From the NCBI GenBank assembly GCA_021399445.1, contig JAJTUQ010000001.1, positions 6,758,001-6,822,000 of the forward strand: 64,000 nt of DNA, given 5' to 3'. The notes under the pieces are model-generated. The model saw only the letters and a program-made list of their open reading frames with translations, was not told the DNA's origin and did not search any database. The stretch's first letter is position 1. The number at the start of each line of letters is the position of its first letter. The position numbers were made by a program, and so were the translations under genes. The stretch is from Xylogone sp. PMI_703. Its lineage: Eukaryota > Ascomycota > Leotiomycetes. Positions 54,299-64,000 of this stretch are shown here, piece by piece.

Positions 54299-55678
54299 AT
54301 GTCCTACTTTAGCCGTGATGAAATTAGCAGGAATGGCTTTGTCTGTTCGTACGGGCGATTTTATGCTCTCCCTGGTCGAGTGGAGCGAGTTGAAGGTGCC
54401 ACTCTCCGGATCATGTTCTTGCCAAAGCTCACTCCTGAAGGGAGAAAACTAGTGGACTACTCTGGCCATTTTGTTCGTGGACAACTAAAACATTACGATG
54501 TACAGTTCGACGAAAAAGAGTTCTCGGGGAACGGAACTAGATTACTAAAGAAAGTTCTTCAAGCTGGGAAATGTGACAAGGTTCCTGACTACATCACTGA
54601 GCTACGAAAGCAGATGCATAGTGAATGGCTTAACAAACTCACCCCCGAGCAACTCTCGAGCTACCCTGAGTGGGTCATGGAGAAGTACTTCTCTTCTTTG
54701 AGCCGGACAGATTGCACGAAAGCTACTACAGTTGTGGGTATACCGCTTCCTCGAGACAGTTCGTATCGCGCTGATCGGATGCGCGAAGCCGCCGGCAAGG
54801 TCGAAGGCCTACACCAAGAGACCGGTTGGGGACCCAAGACGCAAACCATCTTCATGGGGTGGGATCCAGTAATTGTGAGAGAGGCATCGAAGGCCCATGC
54901 TGTCAAGGAGGCAAAGGAGCTTAAAGATGCGGAGGACAATCGGGAGAATGAGCGTGTAAAAATGCATACACTCTATCTCGATACTCTCAAGCAAAAGAAG
55001 CGCTCAAAGAATTTTGGAGCATATTCGCCTGTTGGTAGCTATATTGTCGACTGTGACGAAATAAAAGAGGGGTACTCAGATGAGGCAGATGATCTAAGAC
55101 TTGACATACGTGAGACGGAAAACCCTGGTGTTTTTGAAGCTAGCTTCGATTTCGGCATTCTTGAGGGAGTTATGATCATCAGTGCGGAAAAGGATGCCTT
55201 AGATCAACACTGCGCTCAGCTAGATCGTGAAGCTGATTCTGACGTGGACGAGAGCGAGGAGAGCAGAGACGAGGACGAAGAGACAGATGAGGATGACGAC
55301 GTGGAGGGCAACGTTGAGAATAGCAGAAAGCTTACTCCAGGCTCCAGGAGGAAAGTCGGAGCTCCTCGAGGCCGAGGTCGCCCGCCAAAGAGGTCTAAGA
55401 CCGAAGCTGCGCTGCCACGTACACGTACATATCTATTGAAGTTGAAGTGTCGTGAGACTGGTGAAGGTATGATTCATTTCACGGCCGAAAAGGGGTCTAT
55501 CAATTTCAAAGACGAGAACTTGGCCGGCTTCATAGGAAAGTCCAACCTTCCTTACATTGGCGAAAATGTACATTTCAGTGGACGGAAGATTTCTGACACG
55601 CCCGCCCGTCCTGAAAGTTCGTGGGCTGCTTTCTCAGAGAAGGCGTACGAGTATGCACGAGTTAGGCGATGGCACTAG
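54299..55678 (+). CDS. AT-hook protein with acidic region, unknown family
   Basis: A single-exon gene of 459 residues. The start at 54299 is chosen over 54251 because it sits in CACCATG context and the first 16 residues of the longer form look like chance. Residues 1-220 form a compact-looking region (YGRFYALPGRVERVEG, HFVRGQLKHYDVQFDE, EWVMEKYFSSLSR). There is a charged helix (KEAKELKDAEDNREN). An Asp/Glu run occupies about 305-345. A clear AT-hook core GRGRPPKRSK (about 359-370) predicts minor-groove DNA binding. A final folded segment (TYLLKLKCRETGEGMIHF...) follows. The combination suggests a nuclear chromatin-associated protein. I recognise no known family for the N-terminal region. Confidence 0.75.
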   Translation: MSYFSRDEISRNGFVCSYGRFYALPGRVERVEGATLRIMFLPKLTPEGRKLVDYSGHFVRGQLKHYDVQFDEKEFSGNGTRLLKKVLQAGKCDKVPDYITELRKQMHSEWLNKLTPEQLSSYPEWVMEKYFSSLSRTDCTKATTVVGIPLPRDSSYRADRMREAAGKVEGLHQETGWGPKTQTIFMGWDPVIVREASKAHAVKEAKELKDAEDNRENERVKMHTLYLDTLKQKKRSKNFGAYSPVGSYIVDCDEIKEGYSDEADDLRLDIRETENPGVFEASFDFGILEGVMIISAEKDALDQHCAQLDREADSDVDESEESRDEDEETDEDDDVEGNVENSRKLTPGSRRKVGAPRGRGRPPKRSKTEAALPRTRTYLLKLKCRETGEGMIHFTAEKGSINFKDENLAGFIGKSNLPYIGENVHFSGRKISDTPARPESSWAAFSEKAYEYARVRRWH

Positions 55679-56840
55679 ATCCGTCAACGACACGCATACA
55701 GATCTGGATTACAGTCATATACCTTTTGGACCTATTTTTCGGTCAACCACTGTCCGCACAAAATTAATATGAAATTTGAATCAAGGTAAAAGATTTTGTC
55801 TGGGAATCGCAATTGAGAAAGGGAAAATGACCGAATCCAACAACCCGAGAGCTTGTCGCTTTCTTGTAGTATTAACACTTTTCCCAAAAAGTACATTATG
55901 TTTATTATTAATATTTAATAGGTATTTTGAAAATAGGCGACTCCTTTCACTAAAAATTGCAGTTTGTGGGACTACTTATCGATTGTGATTGCGTTTGTTG
56001 TGTATATCGCTGGGCAATTTTCTTCGTGTAGAGCCTAGCAATTGTTTGGATAATAAAGTATCTTGATAAGGCGTCAATTGTTTGTTCCCAGCATTTTGCT
56101 GCCAAAATAATGTTCCAATCATTCCAAGCACCTTCGACACCATCAGAATATCTAGTCTTTTATTCCACGATTTAATTAGTTGGATTAAAGTAGTCGGCTA
56201 CAATGTCGTAATAAGCTCATTATCATCCATCCGTCTAGCAATATCACCCATATTCTCAGAACGAAAAGGAGACTCCACCTTAACCGGATGCTTATACCCC
56301 ATATCTGTGTTCTGACACATATGAACTGCATCCACACACACCATTTCATCGTCTATCACCTAGAGCGCAATTGCGCCACGGCTCTGTAGAGGGGCGCTGA
56401 AACCTTCAGCTTGGCATTTATAAAAATACTTTTAAAAATGAATTGACAACGGAGTATTCATTTTGTTTCTTATCCTTTGGCTTACTCTTGGATATCAATG
56501 GATTGATTACCGCTCAATCAGCACCGCAGTGAGCCGCGTGCGGAGGCGGATGCGGACATTCCGAGCTTCTGATTGGCCGGATTGCCAGCGCTCCTCTTGT
56601 TGATTGGACTAAGCTTTTCAGCAGCCCAGTTTTCTCTCAACAATTTTATATTTGTATCATCAATCTTCTTAAAGAAACATTTGGTTTATCTCTATCTATA
56701 AATATGTCTTATGATTCAACCGTTCTCACGCATTTGTACAGCGATTTCTTTCCAGACTCTGCATTCAGCTTGCGTCCTCCTCGTCCTCTTTCTCATCTGA
56801 TATCTGAGCATATCTGGCTTATACATTTCAATAATTCAAA
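55679..56840. other. Intergenic, includes OYE promoter
   Basis: Spacer ending in a pyrimidine-rich leader (56740-56830) just ahead of the OYE start codon. TATAAATA occurs at 56696-56703. Short frames at 55776-56315 (+) have no motif. Confidence 0.45.
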
Positions 56841-58169
<1,329 letters not shown>

Positions 58170-58299
58170 AAGCGGATTGAATCCTGAAGCGAATATTTTA
58201 TCATTCGGAAAAGCATATCGTTTAGAGATTTCTCATATTAGTCTATAATTAGTTATGTATTTATTAGTTGGTCGGAGCTCATCTAAGGCTCTAGTCACC

Positions 58300-60051
58300 C
58301 TACGATACAGGACTACCAAATAAGGGTGTCAGAAGTTGCTGTTCTGCTTCCAACTTGCGTAGATAATAGGCTGATTCGGTATGTTAGTCTAGTTCCGCGT
58401 TACAAGTTAGCGCTACTCACCAGCCTTCGTCCACCGTTTACTAAAATGTCCAACCATTTCAGTAAGTGCGTTTGCAGCATCTCGGTGTCTAATGTCACCG
58501 GTCTTCCTCCAAAGCAGAGTGTATGCTGACGCAGCCTTGGCAATACTAGAAGGAGGAAATGGAGACATAGCCTCAGTGTCAATTTGACGTATTTGGCCAT
58601 TAAACCTTTGGGAAATTATGACTAGTCGGTCTAGGGAAGATTGAAGTGACTCTGGTGCGTTCGGAGGTATGATCTCTGTATCTGGATCATTCTTTTGTTG
58701 AGACTCATGTAGCATCATCAAAGCACTATGGATATGTGTTAGACTGCACATCGTTTTATGCTATCATAAGTTTACCTGTAACACATCCCCATCGCGCCGC
58801 AGTAGGTCGGCCACGGCTGCGGTGTCTCTTCAGGTAGTAGCATGGCAAACGCTGTTAAAGTCCTGGCCAGTTGACCGAATTCATCCGTATCTAGAGAACG
58901 ACGTCGTTCGGAATCGTAAAGTTGCATGATGAGTATGTCAAGAAGGTGAGAAACCTGAGCTTGTCTAGCAAATGGTCCTACTCTAATACCTGACGGCGTA
59001 GACATAGACAGAGGTTCGGGAGAAGAAAGTATCTTTGTAGCTAATCAGCACGAACGATTTCTCTCCAAGCTGTAAGAACAAACCTCGTGATTCCAGATAT
59101 TACCATCTCGTGGTAGGTACTGTGGCCTCTCAAGCCCCTCGGTTGCACAAGGACCCTGTCCCCGCTCAAGCGTATAGATCCTACAACGCTCAAGTTAGCG
59201 TAGTATCACCCGAAAAGATTAAGCTCAAGCTTACCTATCTAGCATAACAAGTCCCCACCAAACTCGGTGACCCTGTTCTGATTTAGATAGGACACTTGTG
59301 TCATCGACGCATCGATTTTTAACGGTTTGATTAAGACCGACTGCAACAGCCGCGCGAGTAGTTGCTGCGAGAGAGATAAAAGCTGCTGGATCCATCCCGT
59401 GACCGACTTCAAATAACGAAACCAGGAGTCTCGCCTGAACAACCTCCAGAGAGTTAATATTACCAGCCTCTACTATAGAAATAGAACTTTTAAGCAAAAA
59501 GTACAAGGACAACATCTTCTCATTGTTAGATGGCATAGTGGTAATTAAGCCCATACTCAGAGATAGGAGGCTATATGCTGCATCGGGTTTGCTGAAGATA
59601 CTCGTGAGATTCTCATAGAACGTAATTTCCGATAGAATGGGGAACCAGGTGTGGATGGTCCGAAAGTATTTCACCGAGACGAGTCGAATATCGGATATAT
59701 CCCCAATTGCCTGCGACAGCCTCTTTGTAATTTCACTGTTGATGCCTTTCTTCATGAATGAACCATCGCTGAAGAGTGATAACGATGGAGTTGGAGACTC
59801 TGGAATTCTAAAGCTGCCGATCTCTTTACCCGAAAGAGATGATCTATCGGAATTCGCACTGGAGCTCGAAAGTCGTATTCCACGATAGTAGCACCGCCGC
59901 CCGAGACTACAAATGGTTATTATTGATAGGGAAGATCATTAGGAGCGCATTGGACTTGCCGGTTACAGAGAGAGCAACTTGGAGTCTCCCTGTCGCATCT
60001 TCGTTTTCGCTCCCGGCAGGGCACGCAAGATTTGGCTACGACGCCCCCCAT
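58300..60051 (-). CDS. Zn2Cys6 transcription factor
   Basis: Six exons, 60051-59960, 59906-59235, 59180-59084, 59032-58776, 58725-58421 and 58370-58300, give 497 residues. The N terminus has SCVPCRERKRRCDRETPSC followed by SLC and NRLGRRC, an exact CX2CX6CX6CX2CX6C binuclear cluster that binds CGG triplets. This spacing is only formed if intron 1 (59907-59959) is spliced from a GC donor (CCG|GCAAGT). A fungal transcription factor domain follows: WFPILSEITFYE, VQARLLVSLFEVGHGMDPAAFISLAATTRAAVAVGL, HRVWWGLVMLDR, GPFARQAQVSHLLD. The protein ends AYYLRKLEAEQQL in the last exon. Introns are 50-54 bp. The target genes are unknown. The convergent OYE gene and the divergent membrane-protein gene are candidates by position only. 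Confidence 0.87.
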
Positions 60052-60960
60052 CGAGCAGGAACTTCATAGACCCTAGAATGAAGATGGAGCAAACTGCAAG
60101 ATCGTGGAGTCTGATTGTCGTGCTCGAAAGTGATCTCTTGCCAAGTATAAGCTGATGGGACGTTTTGTTGAGACATTGAGGTCAGAACTGATCAGTAATC
60201 AATATCCATTTATATGCCCCAACCTACTCGGCTATCCCTTATCAGAATACAGTAGTATCGAGATTGATATACGGTAGCCTGTCTGGTAAGGCATCGCACT
60301 GGGACCCAGTAGGTTATCTTATTTACGTTCTTACTCTTTCGCATTAGTCTTTAGAGGTAATAGCGAGAGCGTATTCCCATCGGCTGTGAACCCGCACGGT
60401 CTGGTGGCCAACCAGTTGAAGGTGGGCCGCTTGGTACCTGACGCTTAATATTCTCCGAATCCCGGTAATTCGGTGCCAAATAGAACTTCTTTGAGGTATC
60501 CAGCTGGTCAGAGTCACAACCCTTGCTCAAGCCGTACAAGAGGAAATGTTGATAATCTATCAAGCTTCAAAGTACGTTTCTGAAAGGTGAATTTTACTTC
60601 TGTCTTCTGGTCTCCTTTTCTTATACTATGGCTAAATACGGCAAAAGCGTATATGAACGCTGCGTTCTCCGGATTTCTGCTCTTACGAAACCATCAGAGG
60701 CTGTATCCAAAGGTACTGTATTTTCTCCTGAAGGAACATGCCAAACCCTCAAAGGCTCCATTTACAATAGTTGTTCTCATTCGATGTCTTGTGGCCGCGG
60801 CCTTAACAGCTACCCCTGCCAGTGCTGCTTCAAATGTGGTTGGCGGCTGAGCTGCGCCACAAAGGTGCAATCTTATTCTCGTTAATTTTCCAAGAACACC
60901 ACGCCTCTCCCTTTCTCATCAACATCCTCGATATCGGACTGCTAATTTGCACCTGCCACC
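60052..60960. other. Divergent promoter region
   Basis: Shared upstream region of the Zn2Cys6 regulator (-) and the membrane-protein gene (+). Overlapping short frames at 60587-61058 are not supported. CGG/CCG triplets occur scattered (for example 60387, 60793), as expected if the regulator acts here, but no paired site stands out. Confidence 0.4.
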
Positions 60961-61533
60961 ATGGCGTTCTCGCCCGGACTGCGTCAGAAGCTGAAGGCAA
61001 TAATTCTTGCACTCATTTTTATGTGTCTCTTCGACCTCGCAATCTTTATATACTATGACACCATCACTATTCCCTATCTTTCACCTGCCGTCCATGCTCT
61101 CGGCAACGCACTCTACCCATTCACGCCTATTATAACTCCTGTCATTGTATATTTCAATCTCAAACAATGGCGCCATCCAGGATGGAAAGCATTCCGGGCC
61201 ACTTTAACGAGGCGTCAATATATCAGTACCATAATCCCTCAATACGTTGCCGGATTTATGATCATTTTCTGTATATCGTTAAAGGTTCCCTGGGTCGTAG
61301 AAAAGCTATATGGCCTTGAGATCGATGATGGAATGTGTGTCGGTCCGTGTTGGAAATCGTGGACTGAACTGGGGCTGCTGGTTTTCGTTTTTATCGCTGT
61401 CTTTATGCACTGGGACTTAGATGGTGGAGCTTACGATAGGTTCTTGGATCGTCAAATTGAGAAATTGAAACAGAAAGACGCGGAGAAAGCTATGGAGGAG
61501 GCCCAAAGCGATGAAAAAATGGAGCGCTGCTGA
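60961..61533 (+). CDS. Small integral membrane protein, unknown function
   Basis: A single-exon protein of 190 residues starting in strong context (CCACCATGG). Four hydrophobic segments are visible: LKAIILALIFMCLFDLAIFIYY (about 11-32), an Ala/Pro-rich stretch up to ITPVIVYFNL (about 41-67), TIIPQYVAGFMIIFCISL (about 90-107), and LGLLVFVFIAVFMHWDL (about 137-153). Between helices 3 and 4 is a loop with two Cys (MCVGPCW). The C terminus is a charged coil rich in Lys/Glu (QIEKLKQKDAEKAMEEAQ). No transporter or enzyme motif is recognised. It resembles short fungal membrane proteins of no known role. It is divergent from the Zn2Cys6 regulator by about 0.9 kb. Confidence 0.75.
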   Translation: MAFSPGLRQKLKAIILALIFMCLFDLAIFIYYDTITIPYLSPAVHALGNALYPFTPIITPVIVYFNLKQWRHPGWKAFRATLTRRQYISTIIPQYVAGFMIIFCISLKVPWVVEKLYGLEIDDGMCVGPCWKSWTELGLLVFVFIAVFMHWDLDGGAYDRFLDRQIEKLKQKDAEKAMEEAQSDEKMERC

Positions 61534-62287
61534 TTCTCATACTTCGATAATGGCTTAGGTGGATTTGAGCTTCTGCTGTCTTCGAATATTACAATCTGCT
61601 CGTATCTTGCTCCAGCTCGAAATGCGAATTCAGAACCCCAAATCTGGCACCTTTACTTCTCAAACACTTATTGTCTAATTATTGCGGTCATATTCTCTAC
61701 TTTGATCTTATCTAGCAAATTTCAGCTCTGCACGACTACGGCTAGGGAGGTGAAATGGGGCAGTGTACAGGAAGTATGCCAAACTGGACCTTGGAACGAA
61801 TTGTTTATCATTTTATTGTGTACCATTAGATATTAGACTTGTGATAGAGAATAATAAAATCCGTCACTAATACCTCGTTCCAGTAACCTAAATTCTTGAA
61901 ACCTATTGTCTGATCATATCGAAACAAAACCAACCTTTTATAAGAGTGTTGGAAGATTGGAAGGCAGTCGTTGACTAGTACTGTCAGTGTGCCTTTATAG
62001 CGCGCAGTACGACGTAATATATACAATTACAGTATGCTGGTTGCGTTATATTAGGAAACCGGTGGCTGTATTCCTATGTACGGATAATTGCGATGCCAAT
62101 ACTGCTACCAGATCATTTTAACTTTGTTGATGTTACTCCAATAATATGAGCCACTGGCGTACTGGCAGGTCCTACAGCAGAGTGCCAACCATAAATTTGG
62201 GCGAGAGGGATTTTCGGATTTGTGTCAATGATGCCATGAAGAAAAATTGAGTATAACTTTGGTTGAATGTTAGTAACGAAATTATTA
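61534..62287. other. 3' intergenic, nothing seen
   Basis: Convergent spacer between the membrane-protein gene and the fumarylacetoacetase homologue. AT-rich, with no supported frame. Confidence 0.45.
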
Positions 62288-63829
62288 TTATTGTGAAGCT
62301 GGCACAATAATTCCACGGCAATCTCCAAAACCCAAAACAACATCATGTTCCGGACTCTCAGCCCCACACCATGCCGTCATGATAACTTCATCACCGTCTT
62401 CAAGGTATCCAACTTCTGTTCCATTCTCGTATTTTAATTTTGCTGACCCTCCCTTTGTTGCCTCAAAGAGGCAGCCCAGTTCAAATTTCTCCCCGTTTTC
62501 ATTTATGCCCTGAAGATCTTAGCAGTGGTTCTTTTGGGGATCGAAAGTTCCAGTGTTACATTGCCTGATATGGTTCCCGTTCCTATAAGATCACCTGTTT
62601 CCAAGCCGCACATGCCTGAAGCGTGATGGGTCAACTGTTGATACGGATTCCAGTAGAGGTATTTCAAGTTACTGCTACAAAGGGGATATTCTATCCCGTT
62701 TCCTGGTTTTTGATAATTAGGGATTAATTATTATAACCTATGGTGGCATAAACATACGGATGAGTTTCACAGATAGTTTAATGTCAAAATTGCCAGAGGT
62801 TCTGTCTTTCCATACAAGATACTCGGCAGCTTGTGGGTTTCTAGTATGAGTCGAGGAGCAAGAAAACTGTTCTATTGCATCCATCGTCACAATCCAAGGA
62901 GATATTGTTGTTGCGAATCCTAGATGATGATATTTGATCAGTAAGAATAAAACTTCGTGACATGAGTAACAGAAGTTTTACCTTTGGAAAGAAATGGACC
63001 AAGCGGAGGCATTTCGAAAACCTGGATGTCTCTAGTACTCCAATCGTTTAGCAGTACAAATCCAAAGATGTGGTCCTTTGCATTCTCAATTGTTATAGTT
63101 TGACCATAACCAATAGGTTGAGAAACGAAATAACCCATTTCTAGCTCAAAATCAAGACATCTAGATGCACTGTTGATTGGTCTCTTTGTATCCTGGTCGA
63201 TGAAGACTCCTACAGGTCGCTTAACTGGACATTCAGATACAACGACACTGGATACTCTTCCGTTATAGGCAAGTGGAATACTGAAAAAGTTCTGTGGAAT
63301 CTCTCCACCGATCATAGCAGCACACCGTGAAAGGGTTTAGTTCATTGAATCAGATAATTAATTTGATATTGGTTTGATTGCACTCACATTTGTCATATGC
63401 TCCAACGAGGATGTGAAGTCAGTGTATCCGCCGATTCGCATCGGTAGGTGCATTGTTACAGACTTTAGTGGCTCAAAGAAAGACTCAGGGATATTATGCA
63501 CCCGAAGGTCTTCGATTATTTTGGCCCGTACTTTGGTTCTGATCGCCGCTGATAAGGCCGCAAAAGTGTTGAGGCATGTCTCTTAAACGTCAACGGAGAG
63601 CTACTAGAACCAGAGAGTTTGCCTATCTTACCTTTGTAAGAGATTCACGCACGTCATCACTGAAATCATTTACATAACCTGCTAGACTATATTGTTGTAA
63701 ATCAAGGGCATGTTCTCCAATTGCGATTGCACATCTTTGTTTTGGATTTTCTTTTGTCGAGATGACTCCAAAAGGAATGTTTGCGAAAGAGAATGGAGAA
63801 TTTCGAGCTATTGTTGGTATGAACCCCAT
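62288..63829 (-). CDS. Fumarylacetoacetase homologue with altered active site
   Basis: Exons 63829-63632, 63579-63388, about 63300-62982, 62919-62758, 62702-62560 and 62509-62288 give about 411 residues. Fumarylacetoacetase cleaves fumarylacetoacetate in the last step of tyrosine degradation. Landmarks present are FSFANIPFGVIS, GGYTDFTSS (metal Asp), CLDFELEMGYFV (metal Glu pair), HIFGFVLLNDWSTRDIQ (metal Asp, Arg), PLGPFLSKGFATTISPW, YQQLTHHASG, GDLIGTGTISGN and YLEDGDEVIM (Glu). The catalytic base normally lies in GYHGRASS. Here it is AYNGRVSS, so His is Asn. Intron 2 has a good donor (GTGAGT at 63387), but the expected acceptor before TGTGCTGC reads CACGG rather than AG. Use of GGAGAG|ATT instead would keep frame but drop about eight residues. 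It may be a divergent paralogue or a gene losing function. Confidence 0.8.
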
Positions 63830-64000
63830 AGTTTACTAAATATAGATGGGTAATCCTATGTGGCATCAATCCTACGAGAAAGTAATGTATATATAATGGT
63901 AGCCACTGGATCATGCTGGAGAATTGAGGCCTTGTAAAACCCCCACTACCAGAGAACTTCCTCTATTCTCAATAATGTCGCCGGAACCGATCAGGTTCTG
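63830..64000. other. Right edge; possible start of a divergent gene
   Basis: An ATG at 63975 (+) in the context CAATAATGTCG opens a frame (MSPEPIRF...) that runs off the window. It might be the start of the next gene, divergent from the fumarylacetoacetase homologue. Too little is visible to judge. Confidence 0.2.

Noticed and set aside
62500..62562. Apparent frameshift and stop in the fumarylacetoacetase homologue
   Set aside because: Explained by a normal 50-bp intron at 62510-62559 (GTAACA..GCTAAG..TTCAG) that joins TISGN to GINENGEK in frame.

Overview
The window is a stretch of nuclear DNA from a filamentous ascomycete (Pezizomycotina; a leotiomycete would fit, but this is a weak inference). 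The evidence is short spliceosomal introns of about 46-120 bp with GT..CTAAC..AG signals, fungal-only families (HET, LaeA-like methyltransferase, Zn2Cys6 regulator, GH71, GH92), signal peptides on wall-degrading enzymes, and wide AT-rich intergenic spaces. Only about 20 genes fit in 64 kb, so this is gene-poor, accessory-like sequence. I see no rRNA, tRNA, CRISPR array or intact transposon.

Layout. 0-5 kb: the end of an ankyrin-repeat gene, a broken amidase, and a small secreted protein. 5-7.5 kb: empty, with a possible decayed coding relic. 7.5-14.4 kb: three different GFA-type (DUF636) zinc proteins around a secreted LPMO-like protein. 15-22 kb: a ten-exon LaeA-like methyltransferase, an NADP-dependent alkenal/enone reductase-type MDR, and a T5orf172 (MUG113-like) protein. 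24-35 kb: a secreted HELGH metalloprotease-like protein, a very long modular GH71 alpha-1,3-glucanase, a glutathione S-transferase and a secreted GH92 alpha-mannosidase. 37-44 kb: an ankyrin protein and a CorA-like membrane protein, each with one frameshift, then a secreted GH5 beta-1,6-glucanase. 46-48 kb: a dead short-chain dehydrogenase and an unknown protein. 49-53 kb: a fungal NLR (HET-NB-ARC-TPR) followed by a 47-residue Cys-rich protein. 54-64 kb: an AT-hook protein, an old-yellow-enzyme homologue, a Zn2Cys6 regulator, a four-helix membrane protein, and a fumarylacetoacetase homologue at the right edge.

Themes. Several secreted enzymes act on fungal or plant wall glycans (GH71, GH5 beta-1,6-glucanase, GH92, LPMO-like). 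A second group fits redox or electrophile handling (GFA proteins, GST, MDR, OYE). There is no core polyketide or peptide synthase, so this is not a classical biosynthetic cluster. At least two genes are clearly dead (amidase, SDR) and three more carry single lesions. The items most worth study are the NLR with near-identical TPR units, the exact 29-residue repeat in the GH71 protein, and two metabolic enzymes that have lost a conserved active-site histidine.

Exon boundaries were placed by eye from splice consensus, reading frame and family expectation. They are internally consistent in frame but were not checked by RNA or alignment.
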